DNA of 64,000 nucleotides from the NCBI GenBank assembly GCA_017311315.1, contig CM029664.1, positions 41,151,846-41,215,845 on the forward strand. Direction: 5' to 3'. Both the position numbers and the translations under genes were made by a program. The notes under the pieces are model-generated. The model was given only the letters and a program-made list of their open reading frames with translations. It had not been told where the DNA came from and did not search any database. Shown here piece by piece: positions 1 through 9,898 of the stretch. This DNA is from Dendrocalamus latiflorus. Taxonomy: Eukaryota; Streptophyta; Magnoliopsida; Poales; Poaceae. Each line of letters opens with the position of its first letter. Within the stretch, counting starts at the first letter, position 1.

Positions 1-702
1 TCACATCTACTCCACCTTCCTCTTCAGCAAAAGTGTGCATTATTACACATCGCTCCATCTAATCAGCTGTGATAATCTGGATGAAGAGTGCAAGTCAAGG
101 TTATTTGATACAATATAGTTAAGAGAAATTTGATGCACATTGATATGATAAAAGTGTTGATTGGCTCCTTCTTTACTGATCTTAATTGCATTGCCCATGG
201 TTGGGGTTTTGCTTGTGCAGTGTGATGGGCGTACTAACGAACCACTTGTTGATCAAATTTGTGCAGGAAACTAGTAAACAAGCAGAATGGGAGTGAACAA
301 ATGCAAGACTCTGACAGCCTATCGATGCTGACTTCCTTGAATACAAGAAATACTGGCTGTCTCTTTACAAGAAATACAAGAGATGACCCATCGAATCAAA
401 TCATCAAATTTCTCTATAGTTAATTGCAACTAATTTATCAAAATGTTCAGCTAGCGTAGAACTATACAGCTATATACTTATCATTATTCTTATTAAGATT
501 AAATTGAGTAACATGAGCTTATAAGTAGCTCCATAGCATAACTAAATGAGAAACTTAGATGGGCACAAGTAGTTATTAATACCTCTTCCACGCTTGAGTA
601 TATTCAGAGTCGATCCATCTGGTTGCACAACCTATAATATAATAAATGGGATCAGTCATTATTATTTGGCATATCCTATACCTTTAATTACTGAAACAGA
701 TT

Positions 703-3686
703 TCATACATTTTGATTTGGCCACAAAATACACCGACCAACTGTAGTGCCCAACTTAGTAGGTTGCCCTTGGACTCTAGGTAGCAGTATATTCTTACCAA
801 GAACAACATCAACTAAGATCTCATAAAAATCCCCCAAGGGTAGACCATCTGCATATGCAACAGTTTTATCTGTGCATCTAAGTCTTCCATGTGCCACAAT
901 TTTATTTTCAGTAAGTGAAAGTAGAGCAACTTCCTTAGCACCCTACAACAGGAAATGTAAATATATAAGCACTATTCTCCAACATAAGACCAAAATTTGC
1001 ATATACACTTTACTTTTACCTCTCCTTGTTTTTTCTGTGGCAATTTCATCACTCTTGTTGCGGTAATCTCATCTGCCTGTAGCCTATTTTCAGAAGCAAA
1101 TGACTGTGCTCGTTGATCTTTTGCTATAGCCACCTCCTACCAAATTCAATAATTGACCATTACTATATCAAAACAAACTATGCATTTAAAACTTAAGACA
1201 AGAATATAGTGTAGACAAATCCATGCATTAAAAATCACCTGCCCTGTTCCTTGCTTTCTCTGAGGACATGAACCAGAAGCCAATTCTTTATTAAACTAAA
1301 ACAATAAATGATCACATATATCAGGCACTATGCTTGCACAAATCATAAAGTATAGACTTTGAAACGATTCATCACCTGTCCTTGTTTTTGTGGCAGCTTC
1401 CTGACAGTATATTGGTTAACTTCATCCATACGAGTCCTTTTTTTTTGCAAAGGCTGATTCTACTTGCTGACACCTTAGCACATCCTACCAATTTTGATAA
1501 TTGATCATTACTATACAAATATGTGTTCAACATTGTGGCCAATAACATAAATAAATAGAGTCTTGCCAAAAACAACACCTGTGCCTTTTGTGTTGTTCCA
1601 ATCTGCTTTTTAGAACGGAGACATATAGTATCATCTTTACAAAACTACAACAACGTTCATTTAGAAATGATATATTTTCTCTACACACATATTAAATTAT
1701 GGACTTGTGAGGTATTCATTACCTGTCCTTGTCTTTGTCCTACCTTCCCTGGAATTTGATGGTTAATCTCATCTCTTTGCAATCTATTTTCAGAAGCTGA
1801 TGATTGTACTTGTTGACCACTTGCAGCAGGCACATCCTAATATTTACCAGCATTAAGACGAGTGTATAAAGTATCAATTCATTTGAGTCTAATGAGCAAT
1901 GATAACTATTACAGCAATAACAAGTAAATCACCTGTGAAATATGGGGTGCCTCTAGCTGTTTATTAGCATCGAGAGTGGATCCTTTCAATGACATTAATA
2001 GCATTTCCTTAAGTTCAGCAAATTGGTGTTCATTTCTTGCAAATCTTTCTTCCGCATATGCCTTATATGATTTGTATTCAGATGATATCTCCTCCATCCT
2101 AGCTCTGACTTCAGCATTTTCCTCTCCCATTTGCCTAACTGTATCTGCTGTTATTGCTAGAGAAACTGCCCTTGATCCTGCTAGCAGCCCTAGACCAGCA
2201 ATTTGTTTTGTTTTCTTTTTGTTTGGAAATATATCATCATATAGGTCCCCATCATCAATTGATTTTAACACAAGATCTGGATTTTCATTCAACTTATCAC
2301 GTATCTCACCCTACAATTATTCCATTTGTGTTACAGCCATTAGAAAATTAGACTATGTGCAAATTGTTGCTTTGTTTAAATACTTACAATTTTTTCCTCA
2401 CATTCCTTGGTAAGAGCTCGTCCATCTCTCCTGGTATGTGTGGCAATATAAACTTCAGCCCTGCTTGCACGACGTCCAAGTATCTCATCCTGGTCATGAA
2501 AAGAATAAGTGGTAAGTACAACACATATTTTCTTAAGTGAACAAACAAATAAAATATATACTAGGTACCAATTGATCATTAACCACAGCAAAGCTGCTCG
2601 ATCCACATGTATGTACTGCATTGACTTGGTTTGCTCGTTTTTCCTGATTCTTTTTAGCTCTTTCCTGTACCATAAGTTCAAAAATGTACCATTATTCCAC
2701 CATAAGTTCAAAACTTGTTTATGAATATATGGGGTTCTACAAACCTTTATTTCTTCCATAGACCAATAATCTACAAGCCATTCCCATTCATCTAGTGGAA
2801 TTCTATTCCCACATCCCTGTTCTATGTTCTCTTCCTTCGTTAGATTCACGTTAAAGTACTTTTTCTTAAGTGTACTCTTGAAATCACGCCATTTCTTGCC
2901 AGCAGATTTCAAGACCCAGGCTTGACATATAGGATCAATGTCAAAGTACACATGCAATAAAATTTTGTTATATATGAGAATTAGTAAGAAACATATAAAA
3001 TTCTACTGCTAATATTCAAATACGATACATGAATAGAGATATATTACATTGACAGTGGTCCATATCATCTCTTTATTCTTCACCAGTCTCCAATCTTTTT
3101 TCTTCAGTGTTATATCTCCCCCTTTGACTAGAGTAGCAATGAAGTTTGTGAAGTTACATGTTTTTATGCCACATGGCTGGCCATATCTATTGATCTTGAC
3201 GAATATTTTCACTGCTCCTCTATTTCTAAAGATTGACCTCATTTTTGTTGGACCTCTCACTTTCCTTTCTACAGGTACCAACTGGCAATCGGTGTCATTC
3301 TCAGCTTCATCGCCATCCACATCATCATAATCATCTTGTTCTTCATCATTCTCAGCAACATAGTCTGGATCATCTTCTACTTCTATTTCATTTTCAGGAT
3401 TTAATTGGGGCTGTCCAGCATCAGCCTATTGATGTCATCAGCAGTCAACAACTTGCAGCATTTATAGAATTAATATATAACAATGTATAGAAATTATATG
3501 GCTTACCTTTTGAGCCATTCTTTTAGGCTGAGAAGACCTTGGCTTAGCAATTTCAACAATATTCTTCGGGGTGTAGTGGTGGAGGTTTAGTTTTTTTAGT
3601 AGGGCATAATTATTCTTAATCTTATTTTCACGGTCAATCTCATACTGCACTTTACCGCCTTTTTCGTTTACTTCCCTTCCTTCCAT
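703..3686 (-). pseudogene. En/Spm-associated plant transposase gene (Transposase_24 type), degenerate
   Basis: This is a multi-exon minus-strand gene. A likely first exon (3507-3686) starts MEGREVNEKGGKVQYEID. Exon 3048-3425 is acidic, then has the conserved VRGPTKM block. The exon near 2755-2957 contains YFDIDP and WRDFKSTLKKKY, and later exons read RAKKNQEKRANQV, GRRASRAEVYIATH and a coiled-coil segment (about 2000-2250). The last exon (703-943) ends PTKLGTTVGRCILWPNQNV, the C-terminal fold found in these CACTA-linked proteins. The role is probably accessory DNA binding in transposition. It looks broken: the intron before the FDIDP exon has no AG acceptor close to it, and a repeated exon near 1376-1490 shifts frame at a run of nine A. 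Exon borders are my reading and approximate. Confidence 0.65.
1018..1840 (-). repeat. Three tandemly duplicated exons inside the CACTA-associated gene
   Basis: Three related exon-sized blocks of about 115 bp lie at roughly 1722-1836, 1376-1490 and 1018-1137, spaced near 350 bp. Their translations share a pattern of SSASENRLQRDEI / SFASENRLQADEI followed by a basic, glutamine-rich end (KVGQRQGQ, KLPQKQGQ, KLPQKKQGE). Small exons ending KQGTGQ (near 1240-1290) and TTQKAQ (near 1580-1640) alternate with them. The copy at 1376-1490 carries a frameshift at an A9 tract. Confidence 0.5.
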
Positions 3687-4110
3687 CTTTGGTCCTGCAT
3701 AACGAATAACAAAACAACAATAAAGTACTTAAAATGTAAGTTATGACATATAAAAGCAGACATGCACAGAATTTAGAAATTGTAATGTGCTTGTTTAAAT
3801 ATACGTCCCCCTTCCCTGTACTTAAAAATGTTGTGGATATAAATGGAAAAGATTGCTGAATTTATACCACTTCAGTTTATCCAGTGATTCATCAATGAGC
3901 ATCCCACTGATATCAGTTCTAGCACAAATTTCATTTTCAAAAACTTCTCCGACTAACTCATTGTTACTTAAAGGTTGTATGGTCTCGTTAAAATAGTCCA
4001 ACTCAGCTTCATCGTTTTCCTCCTCCTCTCTTGCTTTCATATCAAAAACATCTCTTGGCTTAGATATGAGTACAGCATGGCACTCACTGTCAAATAATAT
4101 CAGAGAAGCA

Positions 4111-4308
4111 TCCAAAATATCAGAGAAGCAAAGTCAGCTCCCTACTTTTGTTTGCTTCAGGACAATAATCAGCTAAACTAGTCTATCAGGAGAGCTAGAT
4201 TCATGCGTGTCACCTTGCGGCATCCAAAATATCAGAGAAGCAAAGTCAGCTCCCTACTTTTGTTTGCTTCAGGACAATGATCAGCTAAACTAGTCTATCA
4301 GGAGAGCT
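4111..4308. repeat. 86-bp direct duplication, offset 112 bp
   Basis: The block beginning TCCAAAATATCAGAGAAGCA at 4111 is repeated at 4223 and runs to AGGAGAGCT in both copies (about 4196 and 4308). I see only one base difference (CAATAATCAG versus CAATGATCAG). It lies exactly between the CACTA gene and the captured DDT exons, so it may mark the rearrangement joint. Confidence 0.85.
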
Positions 4309-4471
4309 CAGATTCCCAATTCAGCAGCTTTTTTATTTGTGCATCATGAACATTGCCAGAATAAAACATGGTCATTCGACTAGCAAACATACAGATGGAA
4401 AGTTGAGAAAGTCCTTCATAATCTGTGATGCCTATCTTAAGACAAAAAATGTCAGGGAGACGAATAACTAC

Positions 4472-5060
4472 CTTCAAAAGGGCAATGTGAATGTGAGCGA
4501 GGTCGTGGTTGTTGGAAATGAACGCTGTCTCGATCTCCTCCGCGGAGAGCGCCAGGTCCTCCTTGATCACCGGCTCGAACACCTGGAAACCCCAAACCGA
4601 AACCCCATGAAACCAGCACCTTCAAACCGAGAGAGAATAGAGAACCCTAAGCGAAGCGGGCTCACCCGGAGAAAGTGGAGAACGGAGGCGAGCTCCCAGC
4701 GGCGGCAGAGGAGGACGCGGGGGTCCTCGGAGGCGGATTCGAGGATGGAGGCGGCGCGTGCGGCAGGCAAACCAGTGGATCGACTGGAGGCGGCGGCGGA
4801 GGAGGACGTCGGGGTCCTCGGCGGCAGATTTGAGGATGGAGGCGGCGTGTGCGACAGGCGAACCGGTGGATCGACTGGAGGCGGTGGCGGAGGAGGACGC
4901 AGGGGTCCTCGGCGGCGGATTCGAGGATGGAGGCGGTGCGTGCGGCAGGCGAACCGGCGGATCGACTGGAGGCGGCGGCGGAGGAGGACGCGGGGGTCCT
5001 CGGCGGCGGATTCGAGGATGGAGGCGGCGCGTGCGGCAGGCGAACCGGCGGCGGCAGATC
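4472..5060 (-). pseudogene. DDT-domain gene fragment (two exons) captured in the CACTA element
   Basis: Exon 2 is 4472-4582 (37 codons, VFEPVIKEDLALSAEEIE then LAHIHIALLK), with a clean AG before it and GT after it. The upstream exon ends at 4666 with RRWELASVLHFLR before GTGAGC. Together they give the start of a DDT domain, the helical module of plant chromatin-remodelling partner proteins (ISWI-associated DDR/RLT-like). The rest of the domain, usually beginning GIPPVS, is absent; downstream sequence is unrelated and the 86-bp duplication follows. No ATG in this frame opens exon 1, whose 5' side has become a 91-bp tandem array. I read it as a host gene fragment transduplicated by the transposon, in the same orientation as the element. 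The DDT assignment is from recognised motifs, not a search. Confidence 0.7.
4690..5060. repeat. 91-bp tandem repeat array, about four copies
   Basis: GGGTCCTCGG recurs at 4721, 4812, 4903 and 4994, exactly 91 bp apart, with the surrounding GC-rich unit (GGCGGATTCGAGGATGGAGG, then the GCGGCAGGCGAACC segment) conserved. Because 91 is not a multiple of three, each copy is read in a new frame, so all frames look open and give low-complexity Arg/Ala/Pro-rich products that should not be taken as genes. Confidence 0.9.
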
Positions 5061-5199
5061 GACTGGACGCGCCGGCCTTGTGTGTGGGTCCGCCCCTGGA
5101 GAGAGATGGGTGTGGGTGAGAAATATGATCAGATCGGGGTTTACACGGCTGGTTTTGGCCGATTTTGCCTCGCGTTCACGCGCCAATTTTTTCCCTTCC

Positions 5200-5508
5200 C
5201 GCTAAAATTGTCGTATGTGCCGTGGTTTATTTTAACTGGCATATAATCTGCCTGCACTAATATATAACTACTGCGGCACATAAATTTGCCCCATATTTCT
5301 CTATTGCGGCATATAATAGTTGCCATAGTTGAATAAAGATAACATGGCACATACAAGTGTCAGAATTTATATTGTCGTGGCATATACTATATGCCATGAT
5401 ATCAAGTGTCGTGGATGTAAATAAGTGCCGTCTTATTTATTTTAAGGGGCACTTAAGACAAATGCCACCATAAATTATGTGCCACCAAATCTCTGCCATC
5501 TTGTAGTG
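5200..5508 (-). promoter_or_regulatory. CACTA terminal and subterminal repeat region
   Basis: About thirteen short motifs with a TGCC or GGCA core, often as GGCACATA, GGCATATA or TGCCACCA, occur in both orientations between 5215 and the terminal CACTA. Clusters like this at CACTA ends are bound by the TNPA-type accessory protein. The motif cluster is visible; the binding role is inferred from the family. Confidence 0.55.
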
Positions 5509-5669
5509 ACAACAGCACTCCAGGTCCCAGGCCAAGGGCCAGGTACAGTAGCACAACCTCGAGACAACATACAACAATCATGACGGGCGGCCTGCGGGTA
5601 AATTTTTTGCTTTTAGCCCAAATTTGAAAGTTTTTTACATATGAACCCCTGGAGAAAAGATTTGCAAAA

Positions 5670-5990
5670 ATGAACCCTTACCACGGCGCCAAAGTATATG
5701 GTGCCCATAGTACACAGCACGGCGTCATATGCTTTAGCGCCGTGCGTGGCCACGTAGGATCCAAAGTGGCACAGCTCGGCGCCAAAGCACATGGCGCCGT
5801 GCTGTGCACCAACGGCGCTAACGGTCGTGGCGCCGTGCTCTGGGACTTAGCCCGAAATAGTTTTGGTGCAAGGCCACATATCACGGCGCCAGACTGTTTG
5901 GCGTCGTATGTGCCTCATGCGGCGCCAGACGCTTTGGCGCTGAGACTTCTAGATACGGCGTCAGCAGATTTGGCGCTGTGCTGGCTACAC
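5670..5990. repeat. Field of alternating CGGCGCCA / TGGCGCCG motifs
   Basis: About fourteen copies of CGGCGYCA or TGGCGYCG, most with the palindromic GGCGCC core, occur at roughly 20-30 bp spacing, alternating in orientation, followed by AAAG, AGAC or TGTGC. The field lies downstream of the plant-mobile-domain gene on its strand. It gives open frames on both strands that are shadows of the repeat rather than genes. A role (methylation target, hairpin former, terminator) is unknown. Confidence 0.75.
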
Positions 5991-6159
5991 CAGAAAAAAT
6001 AGCAAGCTTTCCTGTTTTCTTGCAAAACATATGCACATACATGTACAAAACAGCAAACATATACATTCACACATAAAACATCTGAAAACGCAAATGACAA
6101 CATCGCATAATTATCAATAGTCTCAAAATATTACATAACATCACATAAGTATCAAAAGT

Positions 6160-7628
6160 CTCAAAATATCACATAACTGCTGCCTCAGCTTGTAGCGGGT
6201 GGCAGTGTGGTACCAGGCCAAGTACTCCTGGAAGCTGCCGTTGCTGTGGGGGGGTATTGTCCCGCTTGCAGTTCTCCTCCATCCTCCTCCACCACTCGAG
6301 TACTCTCGGTGGTGATGAGCGAAGTCCGTCACCTTTCGTTGGTGGACCCTGTCGAACCTGTACATATAGCAGATGTCAACAAATAGGTGTTAGAGTACGA
6401 ACCAACAAAATTTAAAATAAAGCAAAAATTGTAACTTACTTGTGCAAATCAACAGAGGTCGACACCGCCTTGGGGGGATAGAACTGCACGAGGCCAAACT
6501 GCCGCGCAACTCTGTAGGGGAGGCGAATCTCTACGGTGTAGAAGCAAATCAGCGGACACCTCATCTTCCAAAGATGGTAGTCCCTGCGGCACATGGTGCT
6601 AAGCGGTAGAGCTGCAACCTGTGGCTCGGAGTAAGGCTCCCACGAGACCTAGCAAGCAAACATACGGGCAAACACACGATTAGCCATGTACAAAAACCAA
6701 GAACTGTAAGAAAAATAAATGCATGACCAATTTCTTACCATCGTGGGAGACAATGTGTCCAGCTCGTTGCTGAAATCCACGTACGTCCGCTCTGTGGTCG
6801 CGAACGGGACTAAGACGCTATCCCACAGGTACGCCACTGTGGGCCCGAGGTCATCCACACCCTGCGGACGCCAAGGCTGCGCCTGGAACACTCGAGGGTG
6901 TCCCACAGGAATGCGTGTCCACATCCACACCTGCAGGAGGAAGACACAGCCACCGAGCGTCGACGTGGGCGTCGTGCGTCTGCAGGCCTCGCAAAGCTGG
7001 CGGTAGAGGAACGCGAGGACCGCCGAACCCAAGCTGAACTGTCCAGCGTTGCGCTAGTCCTGGAGGCAGTGGATGTACATCCACGAAGCGGCGTCCCCCG
7101 TGGCGTCCGAGAAAAGCACGGCCCCGAACATGTGGAGGACCCAAGCGCGGCAGTGGTAGGTCACCATGGCGTCGTCCGCGGCCGCAGGGCATGCACCAAA
7201 TGTATCCCGCAACCATCTAATGTGGACCCCCGAGACGCGGCCTCGCCTGGCATTCTCTGGGACAGGAGGCAATGCCGTGCCCAGAAAGGCCTCCACACGT
7301 GCCCTCCAGCCCTCAGACACCGCCGGGCCGACCACCGGCTGTCCCCTAATGGGAAGTCCAAGAATCATCGCCACGTCCTGCAGCGTGACGGTCATCTCCC
7401 CACAGGGAAGGTGGAATGTGTGAGTCTCTGGCCTCCACCTGTTAATAGTACACGGAGAAAAAAATTAGTTACGTACGTAAGAATATAAACACGAAAACAA
7501 ACGGACCCAATAGAGAAAATGCACCTGTCGACGAGTGCGGTCAAAACTGCGGGGTTAAAGGCCGGCATGCCCCGCCGTACTAGGTTGGCGACCGTGTGAA
7601 GCCCAGCACGGCGAAGCAGTGGGGGCAT
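6160..7628 (-). pseudogene. Plant mobile domain (PMD) gene, broken by a stop
   Basis: Minus-strand exons in order: 7527-7628 (start MPPLLRRAGLHTVANL, ending TALVDR), 7438 downward (WRPETHTFHLPCGEMTVT, then LQDVAMILGLPIRGQPVVG), the region to about 6738 (LAFLYRQLCEACRR, VFLLQVWMWTRI), about 6440-6650 (WEPYSEPQVAALPLSTMCRR) and 6178-6360 (FDRVHQRKVTDFAHHHREY). This matches the plant mobile domain family, also called MAIN-like or phosphatase-7-long-form-like, found both in host silencing and meristem proteins and in transposons. An in-frame TAG at 7054-7056 follows WMYIHCLQD, and the same frame stays open after it, so a single base lesion interrupts the domain. GGCGCC-rich DNA follows it; I favour a transposon-derived copy. 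Confidence 0.7.
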
Positions 7629-7639
7629 AGCGGTCGTCG

Positions 7640-8365
7640 TATCGCATCAAGTGGAACCCATCATGACCAACTTGATTTGGCTAGTACCAGAATTGCTAGA
7701 ACGTCCAATTCTGTCCGAAATGGCCGGTATTGAGGCTGATACATGATTGAGTCTGCTATGTGCCATTTTGAGTGCTGATATAGCATGTTTCGGCCATTCC
7801 GACCGATATCGAAATAGAATTGCTAACTTTAGATTGGTCTATGTTGGGTCTAAGTCGTCGAGTCGAACTTGTGACCCAGCATCTTGACCACGAAGTCACA
7901 AACCCACCAAGTTAGCCTCGATCCGATACCCCTCCTCCAAGTCTCCCCGCGCGTATATAAGGTATTGTTTATATTGTTTCTGTTTCTAACTTTTACTTGA
8001 AAAAATCAGAAGCCAACACGGACACCTGTCTTCTCGAAGTGACTTCTTCACTCCTCTTGCCCTCGTCTCGCTCAAAGTATTCACTCATCTTGCCCCCGTC
8101 TCGCTCAAAGTATAAGTCAGGGGTCACAGGTGCATCATGTACTCTATTCGTTTCGCTCCTGTCTCATGCGCGCATCTCTCTGTCATTTTTTGCACCACTC
8201 ACCTCCTCTTTATAAAAATCACTTTTTTTAATCACTACTATTTATTTTTAGCCAAAAATCTTCAATCATAGCCAATTAACCAAATGACTTCAGCAGAATC
8301 TAATATAAAATGCCTCTACTAGCCGAACAGGTCTCCTCCAAGCTCCAACTCAGTAGCCACACACG
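7640..8365. other. Intergenic stretch with a dispersed repeat
   Basis: No convincing gene. The part at about 7977-8290 (TTCTGTTTCTAACTTTTA, then CACGGACACCTGTCTTC, SCTCGTCTCGCTC-like pyrimidine-rich text) is related to 51590-51850, so it is a copy of a dispersed, probably MITE-like, repeat. Confidence 0.5.
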
Positions 8366-8373
8366 TACACCAC

Positions 8374-8382
8374 TATATATAT
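8374..8382 (+). promoter_or_regulatory. TATA box of the small gene at 8491
   Basis: TATATATAT at 8374-8382 sits in CACTATATATATCGTG, about 115 bases before the ATG at 8491, giving a plausible start of transcription near 8405-8415. A second in-frame upstream ATG exists at 8428. Confidence 0.5.
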
Positions 8383-8490
8383 CGTGCGGCCCAAGAGACT
8401 CGAATAATCGTGGCTAGTTAGCTAGATTTGAGGTCGATCTCGCGAGGAAGAGTCGAGGGGGCTCGTCGACGTCCAAGCACCACGCGGAAG

Positions 8491-8877
8491 ATGCCGGCCT
8501 CACCGGCCGCGGCAGCACCACCGTCGTCACTGGCGGCGCGCGTGCAGGAGGTGACCGTGTCTCAGTTCCTCGCGCAGCTAGGCATTGAGCTCTCCATTAT
8601 TTCTAGCAATCGCCAATTGGAATATATAACGGGAATCTTCCACGAATGAGTCACTGATCATATATAGATGGGCCTGGATGAGGAGAGGTGTGTTTTATGG
8701 TGTTCATGGATGCTTAATGTAAGGATTCCTTGTGCGTGTTTGGCAGATGAGGCGGCGCGGAAGAAGCTCAGGCTGCGGCTGCTGGAGCAGCAGATGGAGG
8801 CGCTGGAGGCGAAAGCCAGCAGTACTGACGTACCCACGAGTAGCGCGATCTGGAAGCCTTTGTTTCCGTCTCACTGA
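8491..8877 (+). CDS. Small coiled-coil protein, two exons, possible GC-AG intron
   Basis: I do not recognise the family. Exon 1 (8491-8581) reads MPASPAAAAPPSSLAARVQE then VTVSQFLAQL. Exon 2 (8747-8877) reads DEAARKKLRLRLLEQQMEAL then EAKASS and ends FPSH before TGA. Joining CTA-G to the exon after the AG at 8745-8746 gives a continuous 73-aa protein with an amphipathic charged helix (about residues 30-53). The only donor that keeps this frame is GC (G|GCATTG), so the intron (8582-8746) would be of the rare GC-AG class or carry a mutated GT. Without splicing, exon 1 runs on to a stop at about 8649. A TATA box lies upstream. A gene fragment is possible. Confidence 0.4.
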
Positions 8878-8879
8878 TG

Positions 8880-9650
8880 GAAGATGGTGGTGATCTGATT
8901 ACCTTTTTAGCCTTTTCTTGTTCGCTTAATTGCAGTAATAATACGTACCCAATGATGCATATTGCATTTCCTGAAACTTTTGCCACATTTTGGGGGTGAG
9001 ATTTTGATCCTCGGTGTGAGGGGTTAGACTTTCAGGATGATGATTTGCAGAAGTATGGCGATGAGTTCATCTTGTCGCTTTCGTTTTCTGTAGAAATGTA
9101 TGCATGCATGCTGGGACTGGCAGCCAAATTAAATTAACCGGAGTAATATTCGGAGTTCAGATGGACGAAGTACTTTTCACACCCTTTTTGGAGTGGCGCG
9201 CCTTCTCCTAGAAATTTCCTACAGCAAGCCCGTATAATTGATGCTGACAAGCTTAAATTCCCAGTACAACGGAGACTCGCTGAGTTTGTCGGCAAAGCTA
9301 TCCAACACCTTTATATAGAGGACTTATAGTGATCGTTTTAACTTCAGCTTTTAGCTTTCAGCTTATTTTTTACTATTCATAAATTTCGTTTTTTTTCTAA
9401 ATTTTTAGCTTTTTGTTGAGTTTTTTTACCGGTTCTTTTTTTCCGTATTTATTTATATTATATGTAATAGGCTAACATATTTTTTAATTTTTTAAATTTA
9501 ATTATGCTAAATAAGTCTCTGTCAGCTACAGTGTTTTTTTCAGTTAACTACAGTGCTTTTCAGCCATAAGCCACAAAAAAAACCCAAATGAGCACTACCT
9601 AAAAGCTGAGTTGATGTCCAGCTAAAACGAAAAGGTATCACTTTACCAAG
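8880..9650. mobile_element. Intergenic DNA with a hAT-like MITE at about 9330-9600
   Basis: No gene is visible. From about 9330 the text CAGCTTTTAGCTTTCAGCTT, TTTTTACTATTCATAA and later GTCAGCTACAGTG and CAGCCATAAGCCA is a close relative of 32691-32975, so this is a member of a dispersed MITE family with subterminal AGCTTTTAGC/AGCCATAAGC-type inverted motifs. Exact ends are uncertain. Confidence 0.55.
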
Positions 9651-9898
9651 AACTTATGTACACTGAACCGGCTTTTGCTTCAGTTTAGAGCAAAAGTTTA
9701 TACAACACCATTTCCTTCTTGGAACAAATCCATTCGACAAAACAGTACATTCTTGTACAAGAACATGATATAAGTAGTACCTTGATATCCAAACTAAAAA
9801 AAAAGGAAAATGACAAATTACTGAGCCACCACAACAAGAACCGCAGAGCACCCACTACCACAACCACATGGCCATATGAAGAGCATCAAACTTTATTG

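Larger units (their letters stand above)
1..5508 (-). mobile_element. CACTA (En/Spm-like) transposon, one end in window
   Basis: The element is read on the minus strand. Its 5' end is at 5508, where the plus strand ends in TTGTAGTG, so the element begins CACTACAAGATGGC, the CACTA signature. Behind it lie short repeats with GGCA/TGCC cores, as expected for subterminal transposase sites. Inside are two DDT-gene exons and a multi-exon gene of the plant En/Spm-associated type. I found no second CACTA end before position 1, so the element continues out of the window and its target-site duplication cannot be checked. No TNP2-type transposase (the catalytic protein) is seen here, so it is either outside the window or missing. 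Confidence 0.7.

Noticed and set aside
1..700. Second CACTA end
   Set aside because: No CACTA or TAGTG terminal motif in a credible context was found; the element probably runs out of the window.
4690..5060. Could the regular 91-bp repeats be a CRISPR array
   Set aside because: The whole unit is conserved with no unique spacers, the setting is a plant genome, and there are no cas genes.
4337..5246. Plus-strand open frames of 118-260 residues
   Set aside because: They read the 91-bp repeat and the antisense of the DDT exons; composition is Arg/Gly/Trp repeats.
5670..6103. Open frames of 60-110 residues on both strands
   Set aside because: Produced by the GGCGCC motif field; repeated AP/AL/GA words only.
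6719..7488. Plus-strand frames up to 196 residues
   Set aside because: Antisense of the PMD gene exons.
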